From: Planctomycetia bacterium
GTDB taxonomy: Bacteria; Planctomycetota; UBA8108; SXIK01
Direction: 5' to 3'
DNA: 55,787 nt
Assembly: GCA_005772855.1 (NCBI GenBank)
Contig: SXIK01000047.1
Coordinates: forward strand, 1 to 55,787
Shown here: piece after piece, positions 42,431-51,979 of the stretch
How the letters are laid out: each line of letters begins with the position of its first letter
Position numbering within the stretch: the first letter of the stretch is position 1
Notes under the pieces: model-generated
Told to the model about the DNA's origin: nothing
Databases searched by the model: none
What the model saw: the letters and a program-made list of their open reading frames with translations, nothing else
Program-made: the position numbers and the translations under genes

Positions 42431-43918
42431 ATGACGATTCAAGCTAGTCCGAGGGCCTGCCTATTTTTCGCTTTCGGGCTCGCCCAAGCAGCCATTCAGG
42501 CCCGGGCGGCGGAGCAGCCAAGACTCACGAGGGGCCCGTATTTGCAGGCCCTCCAGCAAGATTCCGTGATCATCCTCTGGGAGACCCACCTGCCCAGCCT
42601 CGGTCGAGTCCGCTATCAGCTCGATGGCGGTCCCGAGATCGTCGTGAATGAGACACAGCCGGTTCTCGCGCACCAGGTGCGACTGGATCGTCTCCCCGCG
42701 GGTTCGTTTCACCTCTACCAGGTCCTTGACGGCAACAACGCGCTCCACGACAACATTTTTCGATTTCGCACGGCGCCGCCTTCTCGATCCGACCCGGTGA
42801 AAGCAGTCGCCTTCGGTGACAGTGGCCTCGGCAGCCCGAATCAGAGGGACGTCGGTAACCTCATTCGATCGCTAGATCCGGATCTTCTGCTCCACATGGG
42901 CGATCTTTCCTACACAGGTTCGCTCGACGATGTGCTGTTCTCCGCTTACCCCGAGCTCCTTGCCCAGAAAGCCTTCTACCCCGCCCGGGGAAATCATGAC
43001 ATGCACCACGATTGGCGAGCTTACTTTCCGCCTCCGAATGAGAACGACGATGGCCGGGCGAGCTACTATTCCTTCGACTGGGGCTGCGCCCATTTCGTCT
43101 GTTTCGACTCCAACTCGGACACTCTCGCCCAGGGGGGCCGCCAGCTCAAGTGGGTGGACGAGGATCTGGCCCGGGCCAAGACCGCCGGATCCAGGTGGCT
43201 TGTGCTCTACTGCCACGAGCCGCCCTTCACTGTGGGCAACTACGGGGAGGCGCCCGACGTGGTCAACACCCAGCGGAAGACTCGCATCTTGATTCCGCCG
43301 CTGGCTGACAAGCACCAGATCGACCTCGTAATCTCGGGCCACGATCACAACTACCAGCGAAGCCATCCGGTTCGAGAGGATGCCATCGTCGATGCGTGGC
43401 AATCACCCGAGTTCATCTCCCCCGGGGGCACCGTCTACATTGTGACGGGAGGCGGTGGCGTCACGCTCTACAGGGAGGACCCAAGGGCAGACCACCGGTT
43501 CACCGAACGCTTCGTGTTTGCGCATCACGCCGTAAGCCTTTCGATCACACCGGAAAAGCTTTCCGTGGAGGCGATATCACCCGCGCTCGGACGCATCGAC
43601 GCCTTCTCGATCGCAAAAGAAGGCGCTCGGCCCGAGTACCGCTTTGTCCGGGGCGACGCTGACTCCGACGGCAAGGTCAATCTGACCGACGCCATCGGTA
43701 TTCTGAGGCACCTGTTCCTCGGCAAATCACTCGAGTGCTCGAGCCTTTCGGCGGTTGTCGCCGACGCTAACGCCTCGGGCAGGGTTGCGATCGACGACGC
43801 CATGCACATCCTCAATTTCCTTTTCCTCGGCGGGCCGGCACCGGCCTCGCCGTTTCCTGAATGCGGCAAGGACACCGCCGCCGACGGCCTTGGCTGCACG
43901 CCCAACGGCTGTCGATGA
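42431..43918 (+). CDS. Secreted purple-acid-phosphatase-like metallophosphoesterase with dockerin-like C-terminus
   Basis: 495 residues from ATG 42431, preceded by GGGAGGAG. A signal peptide (CLFFAFGLAQAAIQARA) and an Fn3-like N-terminal domain (LTRGPYLQALQQDSVIILWET) come first. The metallophosphoesterase domain has GDSG at 129, GDLSY at 157, GNHD at 187, a YCHEPP block and GHDHNY at 303, the dimetal ligands of purple acid phosphatases. The last 90 residues are a dockerin-like pair (GDADSDGKVNLTDAIGIL and DANASGRVAIDDAMHIL). It probably releases phosphate from organic esters outside the inner membrane. Half-sites resembling a Pho box lie upstream (CTGTCTATACACTG at 42300-42313), but the match is weak. 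Confidence 0.92.
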   Translation: MTIQASPRACLFFAFGLAQAAIQARAAEQPRLTRGPYLQALQQDSVIILWETHLPSLGRVRYQLDGGPEIVVNETQPVLAHQVRLDRLPAGSFHLYQVLDGNNALHDNIFRFRTAPPSRSDPVKAVAFGDSGLGSPNQRDVGNLIRSLDPDLLLHMGDLSYTGSLDDVLFSAYPELLAQKAFYPARGNHDMHHDWRAYFPPPNENDDGRASYYSFDWGCAHFVCFDSNSDTLAQGGRQLKWVDEDLARAKTAGSRWLVLYCHEPPFTVGNYGEAPDVVNTQRKTRILIPPLADKHQIDLVISGHDHNYQRSHPVREDAIVDAWQSPEFISPGGTVYIVTGGGGVTLYREDPRADHRFTERFVFAHHAVSLSITPEKLSVEAISPALGRIDAFSIAKEGARPEYRFVRGDADSDGKVNLTDAIGILRHLFLGKSLECSSLSAVVADANASGRVAIDDAMHILNFLFLGGPAPASPFPECGKDTAADGLGCTPNGCR

Positions 43919-43924
43919 TGCCGG

Positions 43925-46900
43925 CTACTCGGCGCAGACGCTGTCGCAGCCCTGGAACTCAACGCAGCCGATTCCGGCCGCGTGAGGCAGGCCCCGTTGG
44001 AAAAGGTAGGTGAGGCCGAGCAGTACGTCGGCGACGTTCACGGAAGCGTTGCCATCCCAATCCAGGACACGTTGGTTGGCAGCATCCTCCAGCCCCTTGG
44101 CGCTGCAGGGGCCATCTAGGAAGCCGCCAAAGAGCATCTGCAGCATGCGGATTGCGTCGGTCACATTGATCTTGCCATCGCGGTTCGAGTCGCCGGGAAC
44201 AGCTCCGAGCTTGCTCAAACTGTCCGCCTTGCCGGGACTGCCGCCCACGGCGGAGCTCAAGCCCCAGCGGGCGGCTTCGCCCAGCGTGCTGGCGTCACCG
44301 AGCGGATCCTTGTTGACGATCGAGTGGCCAATACCTTTCGCCTCCGGATACCAATTCCCGTCGTATTTGAAATCGAAGATCTTCTGCTCAAAGTCGCCCC
44401 TGAGTGCGAGAAACTCGCCCACGTCTGAAAGCGCTCCTTCGAAGTCCCCAGCAACAAGGAACCCCTCCGAACCGTAGCGGGCTGCGAACGCAATACGGTC
44501 CCGTGTCACAAGGACCCGTTCACCCGGCTTGAGGCTCGGCACCGCGACTCCGTCAAAGGTGAAAGCGATACCCTTTGTGAAGGTGATCCCCGCGAGGGAA
44601 AGAGGCTCCGAACCAATGTTCATGAGCTCCACAAACTCCATCCGAGTCGTGTTGAACTTCTTCCCTGGATCTTCCTCCGGGGTGGGCGGGGCCGGAAAGT
44701 ACATCACCTCTGTAATCGTGATGGTCGGAATCTTCGTGTAGTACTTTGCTTCGACCGGGCTGCTCCAGATTCCATCCTCGACAAGACGGGCCCTGGCCAC
44801 AATCCGGGTCTGGCCCTGGATCGTGACCGGATCGGAATAGATGCTTGCGGTTGGAGCCGGGTCTCCGCCGAGCGCCCTTGGATCCGACCCATCCAGCGTG
44901 TAGTAGATTGTGGCGGGCCTGTTGACTGAGAGCTTCACCTGAGAGCCAGGGTTCACGAAGCCCGCGGGCGGATCGAACTCGGGACTCCCGGCGAACTCCG
45001 AATCGATCCAGTCGGCCCGGGTCGCCAGCCAGTTCTTCAGGTGGTCGACCTCGCCCTGAAAGCCGCCAACATGCCCCTCAAGTTCCGGCCAGCGCTTCAC
45101 GTTGCGATCCGCCGCGCCACCGGAGCTCAGCTCGATGGCCCAGGCATCAATCTGGGCCAGAATATTCGCTGTTGCCAGCGGACCCTTCCTCAGTTCTCGC
45201 CAGCGACCCTTGTAGGCGAGGTTCCAGGGCGTGTTGGACAGGGGCGGGCTGTTGTTGAAGAGTAAAGAGTACCAACTTCCGCTTTCTCCGGATGCAAAGT
45301 ACTGGGTGCCACTGTTGTTGGCGTTGTGGTATCCCAGCGGGTCCGAGGAGCGGTCGTCATCGGCGAATCCCCCCATGGCGCGGTCAAAATCCCAAACGGG
45401 TCCCATGACAAGCGGACCATTGCGGTCCTTGTAGAAGTAGGCGCTCAGGCGGAAAGCATCTACATTTTTTGTATACCAGCAGAGAATGTGGTGATCAATC
45501 CATGCCGTAAAGTCTATGTAATCGTTGTCCTCTTGACGCCCAATCTGTGGGTTCAATGAAGCCACCATCTGGTCCAGGAACCTGCGTATGTAGGCCCTCT
45601 GCGCCGGCACCGTACCACTGGGATGAGCCAGGACGAGGTCCGGATACCCCCCGCCCGCAATGGTAACCTCGTCCCCGTCAACGTTGTCGCGCTTCAAAAT
45701 GTAGCCCCCCGTGACCTCGGGTTCGGACCTGTCGCGAGGCAGGAGACTGGTGATGTTGATCCTTTCAGGGCTCTGTTTCATTCTCTCCATGAAGGCGTAG
45801 GTACCGAAATAATGCGTTTCGGTCAGCGGGCCTTTCCCGGGATTAAAAAAGCACTCAACATACTTCGTCCGGGCCGCGTAGCGCCCGCACTCCCGGCTCA
45901 TGAAATAGGCGACTGGATTCCTCATGTTGATGCGGTCAAAGATGTCCCCACCAAACATGACAAAGTCTGACTCTCTCGGAAAACCGAAGATATTGACTTG
46001 CTTGTCCTCTCCTTGAGCGTCATTGATCTCGAGGTTGAACCCAAACTTTGGCAAACCACAGGTGCTCCGGCCGCGCTGACGGAACTGCATGGCGCTGGAG
46101 AGCTCGGGCTCATCGATCATCACTGCGTTGCCGTCCTTGCCGGGAGTGATTATCAGAACATGCCCTCGTGAGTAGTCTGCGCCACAAGCCCCGATCCCAT
46201 TACCCAGGGCCAAGACAACCACAAGAGGCAGGTTGGAGGTGAACGCGGCGACCTTCGGATCGGCGATAACAAACGTGTTGCGCTCCGTGGGCCCAGGCGC
46301 CATTCCTTCCTTGAATACTCGAGCGGTAATCCGCACGGCGCCCTTCACTGCGATGGGAGCGGAGTAGAGGAGCGACGTCTCGCGTGGAGTGCTGCCGTCA
46401 ACTGTATAGCGAATTACTCCGCCGGGTAGATCTGTAAAAAGCTCCACCTGGCGGGAGTCGACGTACATGCCGCTCGGGAGCGAAAACGTGGGCTTGGGCG
46501 CCGCCTCGGGAAACCCTTTGCCATTCTGTCTTCCGGGTGTCGACACAGGAAAGTACCAGCGAACTTCCGGTCGGAATTCGTCGAGGTCCACCGCCTCCAT
46601 CTCGGGCAGCAGGAAGAAGTCCGAGTCGTCCGTCGAGACGTTGAGACCCTGGATCGCGAGAATGTTCTCGCCTACCTTGAGGCCTCCGAGCACGTTGGAA
46701 ATATCAAACTCCTCGAACTCCTGGGCCCCATGAGCGCCGGTCGCGCTGGAGCGCCAGTCGATCGTCTGGGGGGCGTTCGCGCTGCCGACAACTTGCCCAT
46801 TCACATAAGCCACAAAGCCGTCATTGTAACGCACCCTTAACTTCAGAACGTCGATCTTCGCTGGATCGGCAACGTCGAAGGGAACGCGAACAAAAATGCT

Positions 46901-47554
46901 GGAGTTCACATTTCGCATTTCGGCAGCCACGTCAGTTTTCACAAGCTCGAGCTCATTCGACGACACCCCGTAACCGATCGCCGTCGTGCCCTTGCGCCAG
47001 GACGAAGCATCAAAGTCGAGCAGAGTCCAACCGAGACCCAGGTCTCCGGAGCTGGGCACCGACACGCTGGCGGGAGCACCTACCTTCAGCACCTCAAAGG
47101 AGGCGGAGCCCGTGCCGACTCCATAGGAGACATCGGGCTGCTGAGGTGGGTAATTCTCCAGGCTCGAGACGATCGTCGTTCCATCCTGGGCGACCAAGTA
47201 GATCGAGTCGCCACTCTCTGCCAGCTTGAAATTCGTATGCAGGGCAAGGGTGGGGTCGACCAGGTTCTTCCCCGAGCAAAACACGAGCAGGAACCGCCCG
47301 GGCTCGAGACTCACTGCCGGAAACTTCCATTGCCTGGGCTCCTGGATGTCATCCGTCAGGTAGTAGCCGTCCAGGCTGACCTCGGAATCGCCCAAGTTGA
47401 ATAGTTCTACCCAGTCCGGCGAGTCGCGTTCCTCGTCGCGCAAGGCGTTGACGTTGTTCGCCATGAGCTCGGTCAGGATGACCCCTTCAGCCGCGCTCAA
47501 GGGACCAAAAGAGAGGAGAATCGATGACGCAAGCAACAAAGGTCGCAATTTCAT
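43925..47554 (-). CDS. CotH-kinase-family surface protein with lamin-tail and chitobiase-like domains
   Basis: 1209 residues from ATG 47554 (AGGA eight bases upstream), with a signal peptide (LRPLLLASSILLSFGPLSA). Domains in order: lamin-tail domain (VILTELMANN, PDWVELFNLGDSEVSLDGYYL), a beta-sandwich, a chitobiase C-terminal-like domain (GGVIRYTVDGSTP), the CotH kinase-like domain (GGYILKRDN, HHILCWYTKNVDAF, GPVWDFDRAMGG), a second chitobiase-like domain (IYYTLDGSDP), a second lamin-tail domain (RMEFVELMNIGSEPLSL) and a dockerin-like pair (GDSNRDGKINVTDAI, DWDGNASVNVADVL). CotH kinases phosphorylate extracellular proteins in spores; the target here is unknown. It is convergent with the phosphatase gene (6-base gap). 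A 12-bp dyad lies 100 bases upstream. Confidence 0.9.
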   Translation of the reverse strand: MKLRPLLLASSILLSFGPLSAAEGVILTELMANNVNALRDEERDSPDWVELFNLGDSEVSLDGYYLTDDIQEPRQWKFPAVSLEPGRFLLVFCSGKNLVDPTLALHTNFKLAESGDSIYLVAQDGTTIVSSLENYPPQQPDVSYGVGTGSASFEVLKVGAPASVSVPSSGDLGLGWTLLDFDASSWRKGTTAIGYGVSSNELELVKTDVAAEMRNVNSSIFVRVPFDVADPAKIDVLKLRVRYNDGFVAYVNGQVVGSANAPQTIDWRSSATGAHGAQEFEEFDISNVLGGLKVGENILAIQGLNVSTDDSDFFLLPEMEAVDLDEFRPEVRWYFPVSTPGRQNGKGFPEAAPKPTFSLPSGMYVDSRQVELFTDLPGGVIRYTVDGSTPRETSLLYSAPIAVKGAVRITARVFKEGMAPGPTERNTFVIADPKVAAFTSNLPLVVVLALGNGIGACGADYSRGHVLIITPGKDGNAVMIDEPELSSAMQFRQRGRSTCGLPKFGFNLEINDAQGEDKQVNIFGFPRESDFVMFGGDIFDRINMRNPVAYFMSRECGRYAARTKYVECFFNPGKGPLTETHYFGTYAFMERMKQSPERINITSLLPRDRSEPEVTGGYILKRDNVDGDEVTIAGGGYPDLVLAHPSGTVPAQRAYIRRFLDQMVASLNPQIGRQEDNDYIDFTAWIDHHILCWYTKNVDAFRLSAYFYKDRNGPLVMGPVWDFDRAMGGFADDDRSSDPLGYHNANNSGTQYFASGESGSWYSLLFNNSPPLSNTPWNLAYKGRWRELRKGPLATANILAQIDAWAIELSSGGAADRNVKRWPELEGHVGGFQGEVDHLKNWLATRADWIDSEFAGSPEFDPPAGFVNPGSQVKLSVNRPATIYYTLDGSDPRALGGDPAPTASIYSDPVTIQGQTRIVARARLVEDGIWSSPVEAKYYTKIPTITITEVMYFPAPPTPEEDPGKKFNTTRMEFVELMNIGSEPLSLAGITFTKGIAFTFDGVAVPSLKPGERVLVTRDRIAFAARYGSEGFLVAGDFEGALSDVGEFLALRGDFEQKIFDFKYDGNWYPEAKGIGHSIVNKDPLGDASTLGEAARWGLSSAVGGSPGKADSLSKLGAVPGDSNRDGKINVTDAIRMLQMLFGGFLDGPCSAKGLEDAANQRVLDWDGNASVNVADVLLGLTYLFQRGLPHAAGIGCVEFQGCDSVCAE

Positions 47555-47653
47555 GTCAATTCCTGACACTACAAGTGTCTTCGATACGCCGCAGATCGGC
47601 CTGGACAAGACCAGGCCGCCATGCAGCCAACCACAGCTCAAAAGAGAGAATGA

Positions 47654-47692
47654 AGTATAGTTTCACTGCCAGGGAAATTCTGAAACTATACT
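47654..47692. repeat. 12-bp perfect inverted repeat in the cotH upstream region
   Basis: AGTATAGTTTCA at 47654-47665 and its exact complement TGAAACTATACT at 47681-47692, separated by 15 bases. It lies 100 bases upstream of the CotH gene and 224 bases before the divergent VCBS-like gene. It is A/T-rich in GC-rich surroundings and has no U-tract, so an operator or a stem in the leader RNA is more likely than a terminator. The rest of the 47555-47915 gap holds no gene I can support. Confidence 0.6.
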
Positions 47693-47915
47693 CCGCACAG
47701 CCACAATGGAGACATCCTGGCCAACGCTCACCCACTACCGGCGCCGGAGGCGCGCGTTGCGGGAGGGAGGTCGTCCCACCTCCGCGATGATTATAGTGTT
47801 AAACGTACCCCCGGAAAGGCTCCGCAACAAGGACCGAAGTGAAAGCCAAACAGGGTGAGGGAAATGGACGGGGGGAGGAGACCGGCGCCTCGTCCCATTG
47901 CTTCCCCTGGCATTG

Positions 47916-48464
47916 ATGCCCGACAATGCTGCCATGCAACAGCAAATAGGCTTCGGCCTTGGCCTCCTGGGACTCGGAGCACTGACCTACTGGCTTGGAC
48001 CCCGTCCCGTGTTCGAGCCTTGGGTCGCCGAGGATCTCTCACCGGCTCGAGCGCAAGCGCTCGGCCTTGAGGGATCGCTCGGACCCTTGTCGGACGGACC
48101 CTGGGAGCGGCTGGAGTCCGATTACCGCAGTGCGCACCCGGTTGCTGGCGGTCTTCCACGATCGGGCACACCGGCCGTGCTCCTGGACGTGGACTCTGAC
48201 GGTGACCTCGACTTCTTCGCGGCCCGGGCTCTCGAGACGACCATCGGCCCGGCGAGCGCGGTACTTTTCATGTGGCAGGACAGCCGTTTCCTTGATATTT
48301 CGCAATACCTCGGCTCTGCGTTCACGCAGCCCCGTATCGTGGTACACTCCTGGGCCCGTGACGTCAACCAGGACGGTCGGGTTGATTTGTTGCTCGAGCT
48401 CGAAGGGGGCGGACGAACCGTACTGTGGAACCGATTCGAGCAAAAAAACGGGTTCGCGAAGTAG
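47916..48464 (+). CDS. VCBS/FG-GAP-like protein with an N-terminal membrane anchor
   Basis: About 182 residues. A hydrophobic N-terminal segment (IGFGLGLLGLGALTYWLG) acts as signal or anchor. Two calcium-binding FG-GAP/VCBS motifs are seen: LLDVDSDGDLDFFAAR and ARDVNQDGRVDLLLELE, 60 residues apart, as in truncated beta-propellers of planctomycetal secreted proteins. ATG 47916 and ATG 47934 are both possible, and neither has a strong ribosome-binding site. No catalytic residues are visible. It may bind calcium at the surface. Confidence 0.65.
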   Translation: MPDNAAMQQQIGFGLGLLGLGALTYWLGPRPVFEPWVAEDLSPARAQALGLEGSLGPLSDGPWERLESDYRSAHPVAGGLPRSGTPAVLLDVDSDGDLDFFAARALETTIGPASAVLFMWQDSRFLDISQYLGSAFTQPRIVVHSWARDVNQDGRVDLLLELEGGGRTVLWNRFEQKNGFAK

Positions 48465-48611
48465 AAACGCGCACGGATTGCCGTGAGCTTCCTTCTCGCG
48501 AGAAGCCCTGACCGCGAGCTCTCCTGGGTGGAGTGTTAGCCCATTGTTAGCAAGGGATCTCCAGGTGCTTTGAGGCTGGCCTGGGGCCCTTCATCCCGAG
48601 CTCGCCTCACG

Positions 48612-49547
48612 TCACGAGCCCTGCCGTCGCCACGGACATGGAAGATGGAGCCGGTCAAGCTTCTCCTCGAGCTCCTGTCGCTCCCGGTTCGTCTTCAAAC
48701 CCCCAGGTCCTTCCTCGAGCCAGCCGAAGCCTTTGGCCAGCGCGCTTGCACCGGCAAGATCTCCCTTCGTGGCTGCTTGAACAATCTGGATCTCAAGTCT
48801 CGACAGTTGCAACGACTCAAAGCGGTAGTCCTTGAAGGCCTCCCAGGTCAATGGGCACCACCGTTTCACAATCTCCTCGCCGATCACGCAGGCGTAGGAA
48901 CGAATCTCCTCCTGCGCATGCAAGTCCATGCGGAGGGCAAGAAAGTGGAGGAGGTTGTGGAGATCAATCTTCCAGTAGGCTTCGGTGTAGGTCGAAAGCG
49001 GCAGGTCCTTGCGCGCCTGCTCGCGTGCCACGCCGGATCGAAGTCGCTCCTCGTAGACCCTGCGTGAGTGCTCAAGAAGCTCTTTCTCCTTTTCACTCAA
49101 CGAGGCGCCGAAGCCGACGTTGAGAAAACCCTCGCTCCCCTGCCGGTTGCCAACTGACTGCGATCGCCATTCGCCCGGCGCTGTCGTCTGTGCGGCGTCT
49201 ATGGCCACGGAGTACCGGGTGCTATATTCATTCACCGAGGCCATGCGGTGTCGAATCCACTGCCGCCAGCAGTCCATGGGGACGCGGACATGAAGCTTGA
49301 GCTCGCACATCTCGAACGGCGTCGTGTGACGGTGACGAAGGAGGTAGCGGATCAGCCCGCGGTCCTCCTGCACCCTCTTTGTGCCGGCGCCGTAGCTGAC
49401 ACGAGCCGCCTGAACGATCGAGGCGTCAGAACCCATGTAGTCGACCACCCGCACAAAACCATCGTCGAGCACCCTGAAAGCAACGCCAAGGATGCTGTCG
49501 AGCTCCTCGACGCGTATTCGTTCCAGCCTCTCTGCGTTTTGATTCAT
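48612..49547 (-). CDS. thyX: Flavin-dependent thymidylate synthase ThyX
   Basis: 311 residues. The ThyX motif RHRMASVNEYSTRYS starts at residue 99, and an earlier RHRHTTPFE block at 71-79 positions FAD and dUMP. The C-terminal region DLHNLLHFLALRMDLHAQEEIRSYA is also typical. It makes dTMP from dUMP using methylene-tetrahydrofolate and FAD. The length is slightly more than the 220-260 usual for short forms, because of N- and C-terminal extensions (an EGPGGLKTNRERQELEEKL tail). It is flanked by short gaps (147 and 236 bases) with no partner gene. Confidence 0.96.
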   Translation of the reverse strand: MNQNAERLERIRVEELDSILGVAFRVLDDGFVRVVDYMGSDASIVQAARVSYGAGTKRVQEDRGLIRYLLRHRHTTPFEMCELKLHVRVPMDCWRQWIRHRMASVNEYSTRYSVAIDAAQTTAPGEWRSQSVGNRQGSEGFLNVGFGASLSEKEKELLEHSRRVYEERLRSGVAREQARKDLPLSTYTEAYWKIDLHNLLHFLALRMDLHAQEEIRSYACVIGEEIVKRWCPLTWEAFKDYRFESLQLSRLEIQIVQAATKGDLAGASALAKGFGWLEEGPGGLKTNRERQELEEKLDRLHLPCPWRRQGS

Positions 49548-49783
49548 GGCTCCACCGTTGGGCTCAAGGAGAGCTCTTCTGCGCCATCAAAGGCCCCGAA
49601 CTCTACTCGCCTTCGCCCTTCTTGTCGATGCCCTGACTGATCTGGGTCTACAGGTTACTCGCCACGAATGTCCAGGAACGGACTCACAGCCTCCGCGGGT
49701 GCATGCGCTCCCCTCTTCGCCGGGCCATGCCACCGCATCGGAGAACCGCCAGGAGCAGCGCGCTCCGTCCGTCCATTCGGGGC

Positions 49784-51979
49784 CTACGATACACCCATCT
49801 CCACGGGATCCAGTGCTTCGACAGAGGCCTCTCGGTGCTTCAGGTGCTCGTCCAGGTCAAACGGCTTCTTGAGAAGCTCCGCGACACTTGCCGCCGACAA
49901 GGGCCTGCTGATCCAGTAGCCCTGAGCCTCGTCACAGCCGTGGGACTTCAAATACTTCAATTGCTGGCTCGTCTCCACTCCCTCGGCCACCACTCGCAAG
50001 TCAAGGCCGTGCGCCAGGGCGATGAACGATTTGACAATCGCCTGAGCGCGTGGGCAGGTCGTCAGGTCCCGAATGAAGGAGCCATCAATCTTGAGCTTCG
50101 AGAATGGCAGATCGCGCAGGTGTCCGAACGACGAGTAGCCCGTTCCAAAGTCGTCCATCGTACAGATAACCCCCATGTCCATGAGGCTGCGCACCTTCGT
50201 TACGCACTCGGCAATATCGTTCATCACCACGGCTTCGGTGAGCTCGAGCTCGATCTTGTCGGGCGACACCTGGGTCTGTCCCAGCATGGAAGCAACCAGG
50301 CTCACGAAGCTTTCCTGATGAAAGAACTGATTCGAAAGGTTGATGCCCACGGAGGTCAGATTGGCAACGCCAGACTCCCAGGCTCTGATCTGACTGCACG
50401 CTTCCTGGAGCCCCCAGGTGTCAATTCGCCTCAAGAGCCCCGAATCTTGAGCCGCCTGCGCAAAAGTTGCTGGCTCGAGAAGACCCAATTCGGGGTGGCG
50501 CCACCGCAAGAGCGCCTCCAGGCCGAGGCCCTTTCCCGTCACAAGATTCACCCGGGGCTGGTAGTAGAGAAGAAACTCCCTGCGTTCAATTGCCTTGTGA
50601 AGGCTGCTTTCCATCGCCAGGCGCTCAAGAGCGAGCTTGTTCGTGGCCTTGGAATAGTAGCGATAGTTATTCTTGCCGCTTGCCTTGGCCTCGTACATCG
50701 CCGTGTCGGCGCTCTTCAAGAGGGCTTCCATGTCCTGGCAATCACTTGGGTATAGCGATATTCCAATGCTTGCCGTCGTGAAAACTTCGCGGCCGTGGAT
50801 CTTGATGGGCTGTGCAACGGCTTTGAGGATGCGCTCCGCCACCTTGGCGGCATCCTCCGCATACTTGATGCGAGTCAAGAGGACGGCGAACTCGTCGCCT
50901 CCGAGCCGGCCCACTTGAGCCGACTCGGCGCCGTCGTCTTGCATCGGCAAGCGCGCAGTGTCCGCACCACGAACCACGGAGTTGAGGCGTGTTGCCACTT
51001 CCTTCAACAGAGCGTCTCCGAACGCGTGGCCCAGGGAGTCGTTGATTCGCTTGAAGCGATCGAGGTCCAGGAACATGACAGCCAGGAATTCCTTGTGACG
51101 TTGCGCCGTCCGGATGGCCTGGGCCAGGCGGTCACGAAAAAGCGCGACGTTGGGCAGCAGAGTGAGGCTGTCGTGGCATGCGAGAAACTGAATTCGCTTC
51201 TCCGCCGTCTTTCTGTCCGTAATGTCCTGAATCGTACCGAAAATTCGGCCTTCGCGGCGGAGAACGTCGACATCGAGCTGCCCTTGAAAATGAACACAAC
51301 GTTCCTCGCCGTCGACACGGCAAATTCTGTGGTCCAGTGTCAGAGGTAGTCCCTCGCCAGACGCTGCGATGGCCCGAATCACCGTATCGCGGTCGTCCGG
51401 ATGTACAAGTTCAAGGAAGACTTCTCGCTGGAAGCCGACGGGCTGCGGGCCGAGACCGAGAATCCGAAAGAACTCGGTCGAACCCTGCATCTGATTGCTC
51501 GTGACATCAAGCTCCCAGTTTCCAATACTGGCAAGCCGTTGCGCATGCGCCAGTACGCTCTCGCTTCTGGAGAGACGCTGCAACCAGGCGCTCGCTCGTA
51601 AAATGTATCGAACGCGATGGGCGAGGAGCACCGCATTGAAGGGCTTGCTGATGAAGTCCGTCGCACCCACCTCGTAAGCCTTGTTGATGGAATCCACGTC
51701 TTCAAGGCCTGTCATGAGGATGATCGGCACGGTTTCTCCGCCAGAAGCCATCCGAAGCTCGCTGCAGGCGCTGAACCCGTCGCGTCCTGGCATGAGGACG
51801 TCCATGAGCACCATGCTGGGATGAGACTCACGAAAAGCCGTGATGGCTTCGTCGGCGCCCGGTGCTTCCTCGACGACATATCCATGGCCTTCAAGCGCTT
51901 CGCGCGCAAGGAAGCGCACGGTGGCGTCGTCGTCCACCACCAGGATTCTTGAAGTGTTCCCTTGTGCTGGTGTCTTCAT
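49784..51979 (-). CDS. REC-PAS-GGDEF-EAL cyclic-di-GMP enzyme
   Basis: 731 residues. Receiver at 1-125 (ILVVDDDATVRFLA, phosphoacceptor in MVLMDVLMPGRDG, FISKPF). A PAS domain with PAC follows (residues 150-275; GNWELDVTSNQMQGSTEFFRILGL and GRIFGTIQDITDRK). The GGDEF domain has an intact active site (GRLGGDEFAVL; also LDLDRFKRINDSLGHAFGD). The EAL domain keeps EALLRW, INLSNQFF, ELTEAVV, DDFGTGYSS, KIDGSFI and AEGVET, so both synthesis and hydrolysis of c-di-GMP are possible. Its ATG overlaps the stop of the upstream hybrid kinase (ATGA), so the kinase probably phosphorylates this receiver. Confidence 0.95.
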   Translation of the reverse strand: MKTPAQGNTSRILVVDDDATVRFLAREALEGHGYVVEEAPGADEAITAFRESHPSMVLMDVLMPGRDGFSACSELRMASGGETVPIILMTGLEDVDSINKAYEVGATDFISKPFNAVLLAHRVRYILRASAWLQRLSRSESVLAHAQRLASIGNWELDVTSNQMQGSTEFFRILGLGPQPVGFQREVFLELVHPDDRDTVIRAIAASGEGLPLTLDHRICRVDGEERCVHFQGQLDVDVLRREGRIFGTIQDITDRKTAEKRIQFLACHDSLTLLPNVALFRDRLAQAIRTAQRHKEFLAVMFLDLDRFKRINDSLGHAFGDALLKEVATRLNSVVRGADTARLPMQDDGAESAQVGRLGGDEFAVLLTRIKYAEDAAKVAERILKAVAQPIKIHGREVFTTASIGISLYPSDCQDMEALLKSADTAMYEAKASGKNNYRYYSKATNKLALERLAMESSLHKAIERREFLLYYQPRVNLVTGKGLGLEALLRWRHPELGLLEPATFAQAAQDSGLLRRIDTWGLQEACSQIRAWESGVANLTSVGINLSNQFFHQESFVSLVASMLGQTQVSPDKIELELTEAVVMNDIAECVTKVRSLMDMGVICTMDDFGTGYSSFGHLRDLPFSKLKIDGSFIRDLTTCPRAQAIVKSFIALAHGLDLRVVAEGVETSQQLKYLKSHGCDEAQGYWISRPLSAASVAELLKKPFDLDEHLKHREASVEALDPVEMGVS

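Noticed and set aside
48428-48455. GAACC/GGTTC arms around an A-tract as a terminator
   Set aside because: The arms are short and lie inside the end of the VCBS-like gene; the A-tract is in the loop, not after the stem.
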